A stretch of DNA of 40,126 bases from Streptosporangiaceae bacterium (GTDB lineage: Bacteria > Actinomycetota > Actinomycetes > Streptosporangiales > Streptosporangiaceae). Shown here piece after piece: positions 17,087-25,536 of the stretch. The notes below the pieces were generated by a model. It saw only the letters and a program-made list of their open reading frames with translations. It made no database searches and was not told where the DNA came from. Location of the stretch: positions 1 to 40,126 of the forward strand of contig JASHTQ010000127.1 of the NCBI GenBank assembly GCA_030040475.1, read 5' to 3'. Made by a program: the position numbers and the translations under genes. Within the stretch, counting starts at the first letter, position 1, and every line of letters begins with the position of its first letter.

Positions 17087-18522
17087 GCGACTATCCCGAT
17101 GTGGCGATGTACGTCGGCGGCGAGTGGGTGCGCGGCGCCGCCGGGCGCGAGGAGGACGTGGTCAACCCGGCGACCGGGGAGGTGCTCGGCCGGGTGCCGT
17201 TCGCGGAACCCGGCGACGTGGACCGGGCGATCGAGGCGGCGCGGGCCGCCTTCCCGCGCTGGCGCGACGCCGGGCCGGAATTCCGGTCGGCGATCCTGCT
17301 CCGCGCCGCCGCGCTGATCCGCGAACGGGCCGCGCAGATCGGCCGGGTGATGACGGTCGAGGAGGGCAAGCCGCTGAAGGAGGCGGTCGGCGAGGTGCAC
17401 CGCGCGGCCGCCTTGCTGCAGTGGGACTGCGAGGAGGGGCGCCGGGCCTACGGGCGGATCATCCCCAGCGACGCGAGCGAGGTGCTCTCGGTGCGCCGGG
17501 TGCCCGTCGGCCCGGTGGGGGCGTTCGTGCCGTGGAACTTCCCCGCGGGCGGCCCGATGCGCAAGATCGCCGCCTCGCTCTCGGCCGGGTGCTCCATCGT
17601 CATCAAGCCGTCGGAGGAGGTGCCCGGCACGGTCTACCTGCTGGCGCGGGCGTTCGAGGAGGCCGGGCTGCCGCCGGGGGTGCTGAACGTGCTGTTCGGC
17701 GTCCCCGACGAGATATCCCGCCGGGTCATCGCCGATCCGGCGATCAGGTTCGTCGCCTTCACCGGCTCGGTCCCCGTCGGCAAGCACATCGCCGGGCTGG
17801 CCGCCGCGGCCATGAAGCCCGCCATCATGGAACTCGGCGGGCACGCGCCGGTGATCGTCTGCGCGGACACCGATCCGGTCGCGGCCGCGAGGTCGGCGGT
17901 GCGGGCCAAGGTCGCGAACGCCGGGCAGGTCTGCACCTCGCCGAGCAGGTTCCTCGTCGACCGGCGCGTCCTGCCGGCCTTCACCGACGCGTTCGTCGAG
18001 GCGATGAAGGGGCTCAAGGTCGGCAACGGGCTTGAGGACGGCGTGCAGATGGGCCCCATGGTGAGCGAGCGCCGCCGGGCCGGCGTGCACCGCCTGGTGG
18101 CGGACGCGGTCCAGCGCGGCGCGCAGGTCGTGCTCGGCGGCGAGCCCGCGCCCGGCCCTGGTTACTTCTACCCGCCGACCGTGCTTGTGGACGTCCCCGC
18201 GGCCGCCGCGCTGCTGCACGAGGAGCCGTTCGGGCCGGTCGCGCCGATCGCGGGCTTCGAGGACCTGGATGAGGCGCTCGCCGCCGCGAACGCGCTTCCC
18301 TACGGCCTGGCGGCCTACGGCTACACCGAATCGGCGGCGACCGCCGAGCGGCTGATCACCGGGTTCGAGGCGGGCATCCTGTCCGTCAACCACTGCGGCG
18401 GCTCGGTGCCGCAGGCCCCGTCCGGCGGCGTCAAGGACAGCGGCTACGGCCGGGAGGGCGGCCCGGAGGGGCTGGCCGGCTACCTGGTCACCAAGCGCGT
18501 CTCGCACAAGCTGACCCCGTGA
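17083..18522 (+). CDS. Aldehyde dehydrogenase (semialdehyde type)
   Basis: A 479-residue ALDH with Asn152 (VPWNFP), Glu250 (MELGGHAP) and Cys284 (GQVCTSPS). The sequence around EEGKPLKEA and the ELGGHAP variant resemble succinate-semialdehyde dehydrogenases. In meta-cleavage operons such an enzyme oxidises the ring-opened semialdehyde (2-hydroxymuconic semialdehyde dehydrogenase role), which fits its place between the dioxygenase and a FAH-family enzyme. GTG 17083 has AGGAG 6 nt upstream and overlaps the dioxygenase stop; a longer frame from 16582 is only the other frame of that gene. Confidence 0.92.
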   Translation: MSDYPDVAMYVGGEWVRGAAGREEDVVNPATGEVLGRVPFAEPGDVDRAIEAARAAFPRWRDAGPEFRSAILLRAAALIRERAAQIGRVMTVEEGKPLKEAVGEVHRAAALLQWDCEEGRRAYGRIIPSDASEVLSVRRVPVGPVGAFVPWNFPAGGPMRKIAASLSAGCSIVIKPSEEVPGTVYLLARAFEEAGLPPGVLNVLFGVPDEISRRVIADPAIRFVAFTGSVPVGKHIAGLAAAAMKPAIMELGGHAPVIVCADTDPVAAARSAVRAKVANAGQVCTSPSRFLVDRRVLPAFTDAFVEAMKGLKVGNGLEDGVQMGPMVSERRRAGVHRLVADAVQRGAQVVLGGEPAPGPGYFYPPTVLVDVPAAAALLHEEPFGPVAPIAGFEDLDEALAAANALPYGLAAYGYTESAATAERLITGFEAGILSVNHCGGSVPQAPSGGVKDSGYGREGGPEGLAGYLVTKRVSHKLTP

Positions 18523-19292
18523 TCTGGTGCCGGTTCGATGACGCCGGGCGGGCGCGGTACGGCATCGTGGAGGGCGACGCGATCACGGCCGTGGCCGGCG
18601 GCCCGTTCGGCGGCTACCGGAGGCTGCGCAGGCGGCGGCGGCTCGCGGACGTGCGCCTGCTGCCGCCGGTCATCCCCGGCACGTTCTTCTGCGCTGGCCT
18701 GAACTACAAGGGTCATGCCGAACGGGCGGCCGACGCCGGGCAGGTCCCGGTCAGGCCGGAGATCGGGTACCGGGCCAACAGCGCGCTGATCGGGCCCGGC
18801 GAGGCGATCGTCAGGCCCGCCGACTACGACGAGCCGCTCGTCGCCGAGGGCGAGCTTGTCGCCGTGATCGGCGTGGCCGTCAGGCGCTGCAGCCGGGAGG
18901 AGGCGCGCCAGGCGGTGTTCGGCTGGACGATCGGGAACGACGTCAGCGCGCGGACCTGGCAGCGCACCGACCGCACCTTCTGGCGGTCGAAGAACAGCGA
19001 CACGTTCAAGCCGATGGGGCCGTACATCGTCACCGGCGCCGACCCGCTGTCCGCGACGACCACGGTGCGGGTGGACGGCTCGGTGCGGGCCAGCTTCGCC
19101 ACCGGCGACATGCTCTTCGACCCCTATGACTTCATCTGCGCGATGTCGCGCTACATCACCCTGAGTCCCGGCGACGTCGTGTGGATGGGCACCGACGAGA
19201 CCGCTGCCGTGGTCCCCGGCCAGGTCGTCGAGATCACGATCGACGGCATCGGAACGCTGAGCAACCCAGTCATCGAGGAGACAGTTTCATGA
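18519..19292 (+). CDS. Fumarylacetoacetate hydrolase-family enzyme
   Basis: The 257-residue protein has the FAH fold: FFCAGLNYKGHA, then ligands Glu110 and Glu112 (AEGELV) and Asp141 (GNDVSAR), followed by RSKNSDTFKPMGPYIV and a C-terminal GDVVWMGTDE. Members include fumarylpyruvate and acylpyruvate hydrolases, 2-oxopent-4-enoate hydratase and 4-oxalocrotonate decarboxylase; all act late in ring-cleavage pathways. Its usual short N-terminal extension is present. GTG 18519 overlaps the ALDH stop by 4 bp and its own stop overlaps the next ATG, so the five genes are one translationally coupled operon. Confidence 0.9.
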   Translation: MIWCRFDDAGRARYGIVEGDAITAVAGGPFGGYRRLRRRRRLADVRLLPPVIPGTFFCAGLNYKGHAERAADAGQVPVRPEIGYRANSALIGPGEAIVRPADYDEPLVAEGELVAVIGVAVRRCSREEARQAVFGWTIGNDVSARTWQRTDRTFWRSKNSDTFKPMGPYIVTGADPLSATTTVRVDGSVRASFATGDMLFDPYDFICAMSRYITLSPGDVVWMGTDETAAVVPGQVVEITIDGIGTLSNPVIEETVS

Positions 19293-19750
19293 GCGACCGG
19301 CCCGCCTACATCCACCACGTCAACTTCCCCACCACCGATCCCGAGCGCACCATCGAGTGGTACTCGAAGGTCTTCGGCATGAAGTACATCAAGCCCAAGA
19401 GCAACACCAAGGTCGTGCTGATGACCCGCGGCAACTTCGACCTGCACTTCACGCCGGTCGAGGAGATGGACCGGATGTCGCCCTACCACTTCGCGATCGA
19501 GGTGGAGGACTGGGAGGGGTTCCTCGCCCACCTCCGCGAGCTCGGCATCCGGCACACCAGGCCGATCACCCGCCCGGAGAACAACTCGCAGTTCTGCTAC
19601 ATCCACGACCCCGACCACACGATGATCGAGCTTGTCTACCACCATCGCCGCGACTACCAGCCGAAGGCCGCCGCGCCTGCCGCTGCTTCGGATGCCGGGG
19701 CGGCGAACTCCGCCGAGGAGGCGCGCGCCGCGCTCGCCGAGGACCGGTGA
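19289..19750 (+). CDS. VOC family (glyoxalase/dioxygenase-fold) protein, copy 1
   Basis: This single VOC domain protein has 153 residues, with an Ala/Glu-rich tail of about 25 residues. Likely metal ligands are His10 (IHHVNFP), His67 (PYHFAIEV) and Glu114 (MIELVYH). The sequence GNFDLHF and IHDPD are shared with the VOC protein at 31115, and both are followed directly by a related alpha/beta hydrolase. Single-domain VOC proteins can be lyases, isomerases, epimerases or dioxygenases, so the reaction is open. GAGGAG at 19275-19280 supports ATG 19289, which overlaps the FAH-family stop. Confidence 0.85.
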   Translation: MSDRPAYIHHVNFPTTDPERTIEWYSKVFGMKYIKPKSNTKVVLMTRGNFDLHFTPVEEMDRMSPYHFAIEVEDWEGFLAHLRELGIRHTRPITRPENNSQFCYIHDPDHTMIELVYHHRRDYQPKAAAPAAASDAGAANSAEEARAALAEDR

Positions 19751-19758
19751 GGAGGGCG

Positions 19759-20553
19759 ATGGCCTACGCGCAGGGCGCCGACGGCGCCGGGGTCTACTAC
19801 GAGGTGCACGGCAGCGGGCCGGCCGTGCTGTTCGTGCACGGTTCTGGCGGGCACCACGCCGCGTGGTGGCAGCAGGTCGCGGCGCTGCAGGGCGACCATA
19901 CGGTCATCACGATGGACCTGCGGGGCTTCGGCAACACCCGGTGGGAGCACGACCACGACGCCAGGGCCTTCCCCGGCGACATCGTGGCGGTGCTCGACGC
20001 GGTGCTCGACGCGGGCGCCGTGCCAGCCGGCCCCGTGCTCGTCGGACAGTCGATCGGTGCGGCCGCCGCGCTGCGGGCCGCGCTCGACCGGCCCGATCTC
20101 GCGTCCGGTGTCATCCTGGCGCACTCCCTCGGCGGCCTGCGGCACGATGAGCTCGCCGCGCTCGTGCGGGCCGACCGTGCCGCCGCGGAACGGCTGCCGG
20201 TGCTTGACCGGCTGCTCACGCCCGAGTTCCGCGCGCGGCGGCCGGACCTGGCGTTCCTGTTCAGGCAGATGGGCACGTTCAACACCGCGACAATGGCCGA
20301 CCTGCGCAACTTGAACAGCGACGGCCCCAGCGTCGAGGAAGTCAACGCCGCGCCGTTCCCCGTGCTGCTGCTGGCCGGGGAGCGGGACAGCGTGCTCAGC
20401 CCGGCGACCGTCCGCCGCGCCGGCGAACTGCTCACCGGAGCCCGGGTGGAGGTCGTGCCCGGCGCGCCTCACTCCATGTACTGGGAAACCCCTGACCTGT
20501 TCAACGACGCCGTCCGCCGGTTCGTCAAGGAGGCGGCTGCGTCCTCATCGTGA
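19759..20553 (+). CDS. Alpha/beta hydrolase, copy 1
   Basis: The 264-residue protein has the core signature LFVHGSGGHHAAWWQQV, nucleophile Ser98 in GQSIG, acid Asp210 in LAGERDS and His238 in GAPHSMYW. In context it may hydrolyse a C-C bond in a ring-fission product (MhpC/BphD-like) or an ester/lactone; the exact reaction is not visible. ATG 19759 is preceded by GAGGAGG, 8 bp after the VOC stop. It closes the extradiol operon. It is related to the hydrolase at 31532 (same Asp210 and His238 numbering) and to the remnant at 8213-8302. Confidence 0.88.
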   Translation: MAYAQGADGAGVYYEVHGSGPAVLFVHGSGGHHAAWWQQVAALQGDHTVITMDLRGFGNTRWEHDHDARAFPGDIVAVLDAVLDAGAVPAGPVLVGQSIGAAAALRAALDRPDLASGVILAHSLGGLRHDELAALVRADRAAAERLPVLDRLLTPEFRARRPDLAFLFRQMGTFNTATMADLRNLNSDGPSVEEVNAAPFPVLLLAGERDSVLSPATVRRAGELLTGARVEVVPGAPHSMYWETPDLFNDAVRRFVKEAAASSS

Positions 20554-20648
20554 TCTTGGCGGCGGCGATCCGCCATCGTGGCACGGAATCCCCGGCGGGA
20601 TCAAGGATCGTGGTTAGGCAACAGCGTTACGAGGCCTGAATGCTTACA

Positions 20649-20693
20649 ATTACCGTTTCGCATATTACCGTCGCGCCCTCTGGTCTGTAAGGT
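20649..20693 (+). promoter_or_regulatory. Candidate promoter with direct repeats upstream of the conservon
   Basis: The 284-bp gap 20554-20837 has no gene. It holds two copies of ATTACCGT 15 bp apart (20649-20656, 20664-20671). The second includes TTACCG, 17 bp before TAAGGT (20688-20693), a weak -35/-10 pair. A small GGCGG-CGAT-CCGCC hairpin at 20561-20574 follows the hydrolase stop and could be a weak terminator. Confidence 0.4.
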
Positions 20694-20837
20694 ATGGGCC
20701 GGGCGCACGACCCAGATGTCCGGAGCGCCGAGAAGCATGCAATACCTGGCCTGATTTATTCCCCATTGCTATGCAGCTGATTGCTGATCGTAGTCGGCGA
20801 TCCTCTAGGGCTGATGTTGCCGGAGACAGGAAACTCG

Positions 20838-23270
20838 ATGAGTCTCGAAGCATTGGAACGAGGGTCAGGGGCCGACCGACCTCGGCCGGGAGCGAAGCCG
20901 AGCGAGTATGCCGATTACGATAAGCCAGCGGGCGGCGATAGCGAACCGGCCGTGCGCGGCCCAGTCACGCCGGCGGGGCGCATGCCGCATGTCAGTCACC
21001 GTCGAGGCGGCCGCAAACGTGGTCCTGGCCGGCAACAGGCAATCCGGTCGACGATCACCATCCTGCTGATCATTCCCCTGCTCTCGCTGGTCGCCCTGTG
21101 GGGCTACTCGGCCTCGGAGGCGCTCGGCCCGGCCCTCAGCGAGCGGGCGACGACAACGGTCAACGGCGACCTCGGCGGGCCGCTTGAAGAGTTGCTCAAC
21201 GAGGTCGGCACCGAGCAATCCGATACCTACGTCTGGCTGAGCGGTTACTCTGCGTCATCGCGGATCGCAATGGACGCGGACAGGTCGAAGACCGACGCTG
21301 ACATCTCGGCCTTCGAGGGCGGAGCGGACAAGGCAGCCGGCTCAGAGACGCCGGCTGAGAAGCGACTGCAGGCAGCCCTGCTCGCCCGGGTGAACGGACT
21401 CGCCTCGCTTCGCAAGGAGGTAGACGACGGGTCGGTCACGCCCCTGACTGCCTTCACGGATTACGGCGACATCGTGGGCGCGATTAACCCGTTCGTGAGC
21501 GCGCTGAACAATCCGGCGGACAACATCGAGCTCTATAACGAAGGCCAGGGGGCTGCCAGCCTAGGTCTGGCCATTAGCGACATCAACGAGGAATCGGCGC
21601 TCGTCAATGGCGCGCGGGTCTCCGGTGGTGCCATGCCCGCCGCGGAACTTCGGCTGTTTACCCAGATCGTCGACAACCAGCGGCTCCTGGAAAGCGAGGG
21701 TACCGAAGCGGTCGACTGGGAACTGAATCCCGATCCATTCGGCTCGATCTTCCGGTCGGCCACGTTCAGCCAGTTCCAGGGTCTGGAGAATGACATCACC
21801 TCGGCCAGCCCCGGCCGGGCGCTGCCAGTGGATTTCACTACCTGGGAGACCGACGCAGGCAAGGTGATCAGGGAGTTCATCCCGCCCGGCGGGACCGCCC
21901 GTGAAGACGTCATCAATGGCGACGCGCAAAACGCCAACTCGATCCTGAACCAGCTGATCCTCGTCGGCGGTCTCGGCCTTCTCGCCGTTATTCTCTCCTC
22001 GGTCCTGCTGCTCGGGTTCGGTAACCGGATCAGAAGGGAACTGACCGACCTGGGCCGCGCAGCCCGCGCCCTGGCGGAGGAGCGACTCCCGAACGTGGTG
22101 GAGCGGCTCCGCGCCGGTCAAGACGTCGACGTTGACGCCGAGGCGCCTCCGCTCAACCTCGACACCAGAACCCGAGAGGTCACCGATACCGCAACCGCCT
22201 TCTCCGAGGTGCGTCGCACCGCGATCGAGGCGGCCGTCGAGCAGGCCACGCTGCGCAACGGCGTCAGCCTGGTATTCCGCAGCCTGGCCAGGCGCAACCA
22301 GTCCCTGCTCCAGCGCCAGCTGCGCATGCTCGACGAAATGGAACACTCCACCGAGGATCCAGGCGCGCTTGAGCAGCTGTTCAAGATCGACCACCTGACT
22401 ACTCGCATGCGCCGTCAGGCCGAAGGACTCATCATTCTCTCCGGCGCGGCACCCGGCCGGACCTGGCGGCAGCCGGTCCCCGTCATCGAGGTGCTCCGCG
22501 GTGCCATCGGCGAGATCGAGGACTACACGCGCGTCGAGATCGCCTCGGAGGCGCCTGAGTTCATGCAGGGCGCGGCCGTCGCCGACGTCACGCACCTGCT
22601 CGCGGAACTCATCGAGAACGCGGTGCTTTACTCGCCGCCTTTCTGCCGCGTCCAGGTCAGGTCGAGCCGGGTGTCCAACGGGTACGCCATCGAGGTCGAG
22701 GACCGCGGCCTTGGCATCCCGGAAGCCACGCTGAGGGTGCTGAACGAGCGCCTAGCGATGCCGCCCGAGTTCGACCTAGCCGACAGCGACCAGCTCGGCC
22801 TCTTCGTGGTCAGCCGGCTCGCCGCCCGGCATCAGATCCGGGTCACGCTGCGCCCGTCAGGCTATGGCGGGACGCTGGCAATAGTGCTGCTGCCGCGTGC
22901 GCTGGTTGTAGCGGAGGAAGAGCCGACCTTCATCGCGGCGCAAACCGTGTCCGCCGAGGCCGGCCGCGGCCTCGGCGGCACGGGGGGCGGGCAGGCGCCG
23001 CCGAGCGACTCGTCCGGCGAAGCGCAGGCGGGTGGTTCCTGGGACCTGCCGAAGCGGCAGCCGGGCGGCAATATGGCACCGCAGCTGCACGCGGGGAGGC
23101 AGAGCGTGCCACGCGAACCGGTGGCCGAGCGCTCTCCCGAGCAGGCGCGGGCGCTGCTGTCATCCATCCGCAAAGGCTGGATGAGCGGCCTGGGCGATGG
23201 CGGCGACACCGGCGACACCGGTGGCAGCGGTTCTGCCGGTGGCAGCCGGGGGTACGGACAGGGCGGGTGA
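20838..23270 (+). CDS. Conservon sensor histidine kinase (CvnA-like, nitrate/nitrite-sensor type)
   Basis: About 810 residues. A disordered basic N-terminus precedes TM1 (about 73-95, TILLIIPLLSLVALWGY), an extracytoplasmic all-helical NIT-like sensor region (about 96-365) and TM2 (about 370-395). The cytosolic part has a HAMP-like linker, a DHp-like helix with FKIDHLTTRMRR (His519) and an ATPase domain with ELIENAVLYSPP and EDRGLGIPE. The C-terminal 130 residues are low-complexity and end near ALLSSIRKGWMSG, a conserved tail. Such CvnA proteins work with a Roadblock protein, a DUF742 protein and a GTPase rather than a response regulator. ATG 20838 (after ACAGGAAA) is favoured over TTG 20781 or ATG 20814. 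Confidence 0.9.
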   Translation: MSLEALERGSGADRPRPGAKPSEYADYDKPAGGDSEPAVRGPVTPAGRMPHVSHRRGGRKRGPGRQQAIRSTITILLIIPLLSLVALWGYSASEALGPALSERATTTVNGDLGGPLEELLNEVGTEQSDTYVWLSGYSASSRIAMDADRSKTDADISAFEGGADKAAGSETPAEKRLQAALLARVNGLASLRKEVDDGSVTPLTAFTDYGDIVGAINPFVSALNNPADNIELYNEGQGAASLGLAISDINEESALVNGARVSGGAMPAAELRLFTQIVDNQRLLESEGTEAVDWELNPDPFGSIFRSATFSQFQGLENDITSASPGRALPVDFTTWETDAGKVIREFIPPGGTAREDVINGDAQNANSILNQLILVGGLGLLAVILSSVLLLGFGNRIRRELTDLGRAARALAEERLPNVVERLRAGQDVDVDAEAPPLNLDTRTREVTDTATAFSEVRRTAIEAAVEQATLRNGVSLVFRSLARRNQSLLQRQLRMLDEMEHSTEDPGALEQLFKIDHLTTRMRRQAEGLIILSGAAPGRTWRQPVPVIEVLRGAIGEIEDYTRVEIASEAPEFMQGAAVADVTHLLAELIENAVLYSPPFCRVQVRSSRVSNGYAIEVEDRGLGIPEATLRVLNERLAMPPEFDLADSDQLGLFVVSRLAARHQIRVTLRPSGYGGTLAIVLLPRALVVAEEEPTFIAAQTVSAEAGRGLGGTGGGQAPPSDSSGEAQAGGSWDLPKRQPGGNMAPQLHAGRQSVPREPVAERSPEQARALLSSIRKGWMSGLGDGGDTGDTGGSGSAGGSRGYGQGG

Positions 23271-23695
23271 CGGCGATGAGTCCGGGGACCACCATGGGCG
23301 AAATGGACTGGCTGCTCACGAACCTCACGGCCAGCGCGGACGGGGTGCGGGCAGCGGTCATTCTCAGCGCGGATGGACTCCCGCTCGGCCGGTCGCCGGG
23401 GCTGGGCGACGCGGAGGCGGATCGCCTGGCAGCGCTCGCGTCGGGTGCACAGGGCCTCGGGTACGCCGTGGGGACGAAGTTCGGCACCGGAGCGGTGACC
23501 CAGATCATCGTCGAGATGGAGGCGGCGCTGCTGTTCATCACGTCGCCTGGCGGCGGGACGAGTCTCGCCCTGGTCGCCGACGCAGGCGCGGACGCCGGCC
23601 AGATCGCGTACGAGATGGCCATCCTCTTCAAGCGTGTCGGGCAGCACATGACCGCGGATCCCCGCAATGCCGGGCGCAGCGCGCCCGCCCGGTGA
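23267..23695 (+). CDS. Roadblock/LC7-domain protein (CvnB-like)
   Basis: A 142-residue Roadblock/LC7 protein: MDWLLTNLTASADGVRAAVILSADGLPLGRSPGL is the hallmark first helix and strands, with the later DRLAALASGAQGLGYAVG block. CvnB proteins are thought to regulate the partner small GTPase near the membrane. It overlaps the kinase stop by 4 bp (GTGA); ATG 23276 or 23294 are alternative starts. No GTPase gene follows at this locus. Confidence 0.92.
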   Translation: MTAMSPGTTMGEMDWLLTNLTASADGVRAAVILSADGLPLGRSPGLGDAEADRLAALASGAQGLGYAVGTKFGTGAVTQIIVEMEAALLFITSPGGGTSLALVADAGADAGQIAYEMAILFKRVGQHMTADPRNAGRSAPAR

Positions 23696-23728
23696 GCAGA
23701 GCGTCCGCAGGTGGGGTGAGTCGCGGCT

Positions 23729-24103
23729 GTGAACGAGGACGAAGGCAGCTGGGAGGACCGGGATGCCGGCCCGGTGTCCCGCCCCTACACGGTGACCGGC
23801 GGCCGGACGCGACCGCGCGGGAATTGGAAATTCGACCTTGCGGACATCGTCGCCCGTACTCCGGGCGCGGCGGACGCCGGCTATTCCGGCCCCGAGCGCG
23901 GCCGCATCCTTGAGCTCTGCCGCAGCCCGGTATCGGTGGCAGAGCTCTCCGCGGGAGTCGGCCTGCCGCTTGGCGTGGTCCGGGTCCTCCTCGGCGATCT
24001 GCTCCACGAGAACATGATCGAGGTCAGGGTGGCGGTTCAGCGTGGCATCGTCACCGACATGGATGTGCTCAGCAAGGTGCTCAGCGGCCTGCGCGCCCTC
24101 TGA
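23729..24103 (+). CDS. DUF742 protein (CvnC-like)
   Basis: A 124-residue DUF742 protein with the expected RPYTVTGGRTRP near the N-terminus, a winged-helix-like middle (ILELCRSPVSVAELSAGVGLPLGVVRVLLGDL) and the conserved end VLSGLRAL. Known conservons place a CvnD GTPase immediately after this gene, usually overlapping it. Here 128 bp of non-coding DNA and a class II aldolase follow instead. GTG start 33 bp after cvnB. Confidence 0.92.
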   Translation: MNEDEGSWEDRDAGPVSRPYTVTGGRTRPRGNWKFDLADIVARTPGAADAGYSGPERGRILELCRSPVSVAELSAGVGLPLGVVRVLLGDLLHENMIEVRVAVQRGIVTDMDVLSKVLSGLRAL

Positions 24104-24142
24104 TTCCCGCCTATCTGAAATGGCCGCGGCATGGCCGCGCAC

Positions 24143-24154
24143 GCTTAGGTTGCA
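24143..24154 (+). promoter_or_regulatory. GCTTAGGTTGCA element before the aldolase
   Basis: The element matches the right part of the repeat at 745-761 (GCTTAGATTGCA) in 11 of 12 positions and contains TAGGTT, a plausible -10. It lies 78 bp upstream of the aldolase start in the 128-bp gap after the conservon. Confidence 0.4.
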
Positions 24155-24231
24155 TTGGCGGCTATGGCCATCGCAGCAGCCGCACCGTACACATTGAACG
24201 GACCGCTCTGGGCGAGGCAAGGAGCAATGAC

Positions 24232-24930
24232 GTGATGGCACTGGGCGCGGGGACGCCGGGAGCCGAGATAGTCACCGGCTGCCACGTGCTTGGCGCCGGC
24301 GACCATGGTGATCCCGTCTGGGGTCATGTCTCGCGGCGCGATCCGGACGGGCGCGGCATCTGGCTCAAGGCGGGGCCGCGCGGGTTTGACGAGGTTTCCG
24401 CCGACGATGTCGTGCTGATCGACTTCGACGGCCGCCGCCTGGCCGGATCGGCGACGGTGCCGCGCGAGTATCCGCTCCATACAGAGGTCCTGCGGGCACG
24501 AGTCGACATCGACAGCGTCGTGCACTGCCACCCGCCGTACGGTATCGCGCTGGCCGCGTCCGGCCAGCCGCTCTATGTGTTCTCGAACGGGGCGGGGGCG
24601 TTCGCCGCGGGCGTTCCGCGGTTCGAGGACCCGGTCGGCCTGGTCGAGACCCCCGAACTAGGCGCGGCCGTGGCTGCGTGCCTCGGCAGTGCCCGCGCGC
24701 TTTTCCTCGTCGGCCACGGCGTCATCGCCGTCGGCTCGAGCGTGCCGACCGCTGTGACCACCACGATCCTGCTGGAACGGGCGTGCAGGCTGCAGATCCT
24801 GGCGTCGGCCGCCGGCGGTGTCGCGCCCGCGCTCCAGCAACCGGGCCAGCGGTACGTTCACGCGGAATCCGACGCCTACCTGCTCCGAACCTGGGAGTAC
24901 CTCGTCAGGCAGACACGGTCTGTGCGGTGA
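24232..24930 (+). CDS. Class II aldolase/adducin family protein
   Basis: The 232-residue protein carries the zinc-site pattern of L-fuculose/ribulose phosphate aldolases: PLHTEVLRARVDIDSVVHCHPPY with His98 and His100, and His162 in LVGHGV. The N-terminal GHVSRRDPDGRGIWLKAGPRG corresponds to the phosphate/substrate loop. Members are aldolases, epimerases or decarboxylases acting on sugar phosphates or on keto acids (for example 3-hydroxy-2-oxo acids). AAGGAGC at 24219-24225 is best spaced for GTG 24232; ATG 24235 is adjacent. It stands alone between the conservon and a padR gene. Confidence 0.88.
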   Translation: MMALGAGTPGAEIVTGCHVLGAGDHGDPVWGHVSRRDPDGRGIWLKAGPRGFDEVSADDVVLIDFDGRRLAGSATVPREYPLHTEVLRARVDIDSVVHCHPPYGIALAASGQPLYVFSNGAGAFAAGVPRFEDPVGLVETPELGAAVAACLGSARALFLVGHGVIAVGSSVPTAVTTTILLERACRLQILASAAGGVAPALQQPGQRYVHAESDAYLLRTWEYLVRQTRSVR

Positions 24931-24970
24931 CCGTCAGGTGGGTCCGCAAGACGGTGCCGGGCAGTCGGTT

Positions 24971-24991
24971 GTGATACTGTCACGATATATC
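24971..24991 (+). promoter_or_regulatory. Operator-like elements upstream of padR 1
   Basis: GTGA-N5-TCAC (24971-24983) abuts the perfect 8-bp palindrome GATATATC (24984-24991), 44 bp before the padR ATG. The same GATATATC core lies in the promoter of the second padR gene (29868-29875), and close variants precede the transporter operon. PadR repressors commonly bind near their own promoters; the assignment is inferred. Confidence 0.5.
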
Positions 24992-25035
24992 TGTTGACGG
25001 GATCGCCGGACTACTGGAGCTGGGAAAAGCCGAAA

Positions 25036-25521
25036 ATGCCACGACACGGAGGACACCACGGCGGCAGGGGCGGCGGAGGTTACGGCCATCGCATCCGCAG
25101 GGGAATGGTGCCGGACCTGATCCTTGCCGCCCTTTTGGACGGGCCCGCGCATGGCTACGAGCTGATGGACCGGCTCGAGCAGAGCAGTGGCGGCAGCTGG
25201 CGGCCGAGCCCAGGTTCCATCTATCCGCTACTGCAGATGTTCCAGGATCGCGGCCTTGTCGAAAGCGAGGAGTCGGAGGGGCGGCGCGTCTTTTCTCTCA
25301 CCGATGCAGGGCGCGAGCAGGCCAGTCAACGTCGCGTCGACGCGGTTGAGGCGGACCTCCCGGCCGACTCACAGCACTCGCAGTTCCGTACCGAGATGCA
25401 GAATCTGCAGGGCGCCGGACGCCACGTGGCGGGAGCCGCGACGCCAGAGCAGATGGAAAAGGCCATCGCCATCGTCCGCGGCGCCCGGCAGGCCCTGTAC
25501 CGGCTCATGGCCGAGGAATAG
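25036..25521 (+). CDS. PadR-family transcriptional regulator 1
   Basis: The 161-residue protein opens with a Gly/His/Arg-rich stretch (HGGHHGGRGGGG), then a PadR winged helix (about 23-95: LILAALLDGPAHGYELMDRL, SWRPSPGSIYPLLQMFQDRGLV, RRVFSLTDAGRE) and a helical dimerisation tail ending ALYRLMAEE. PadR proteins often repress detoxification or phenolic-acid genes until a small ligand binds. ATG 25036 was chosen because it is the first ATG and keeps the whole domain; the ribosome site (GGGAAAAG) is weak. An O-methyltransferase gene follows after 15 bp. Confidence 0.9.
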   Translation: MPRHGGHHGGRGGGGYGHRIRRGMVPDLILAALLDGPAHGYELMDRLEQSSGGSWRPSPGSIYPLLQMFQDRGLVESEESEGRRVFSLTDAGREQASQRRVDAVEADLPADSQHSQFRTEMQNLQGAGRHVAGAATPEQMEKAIAIVRGARQALYRLMAEE

Positions 25522-25536
25522 CGGAGGGGAGGACTG

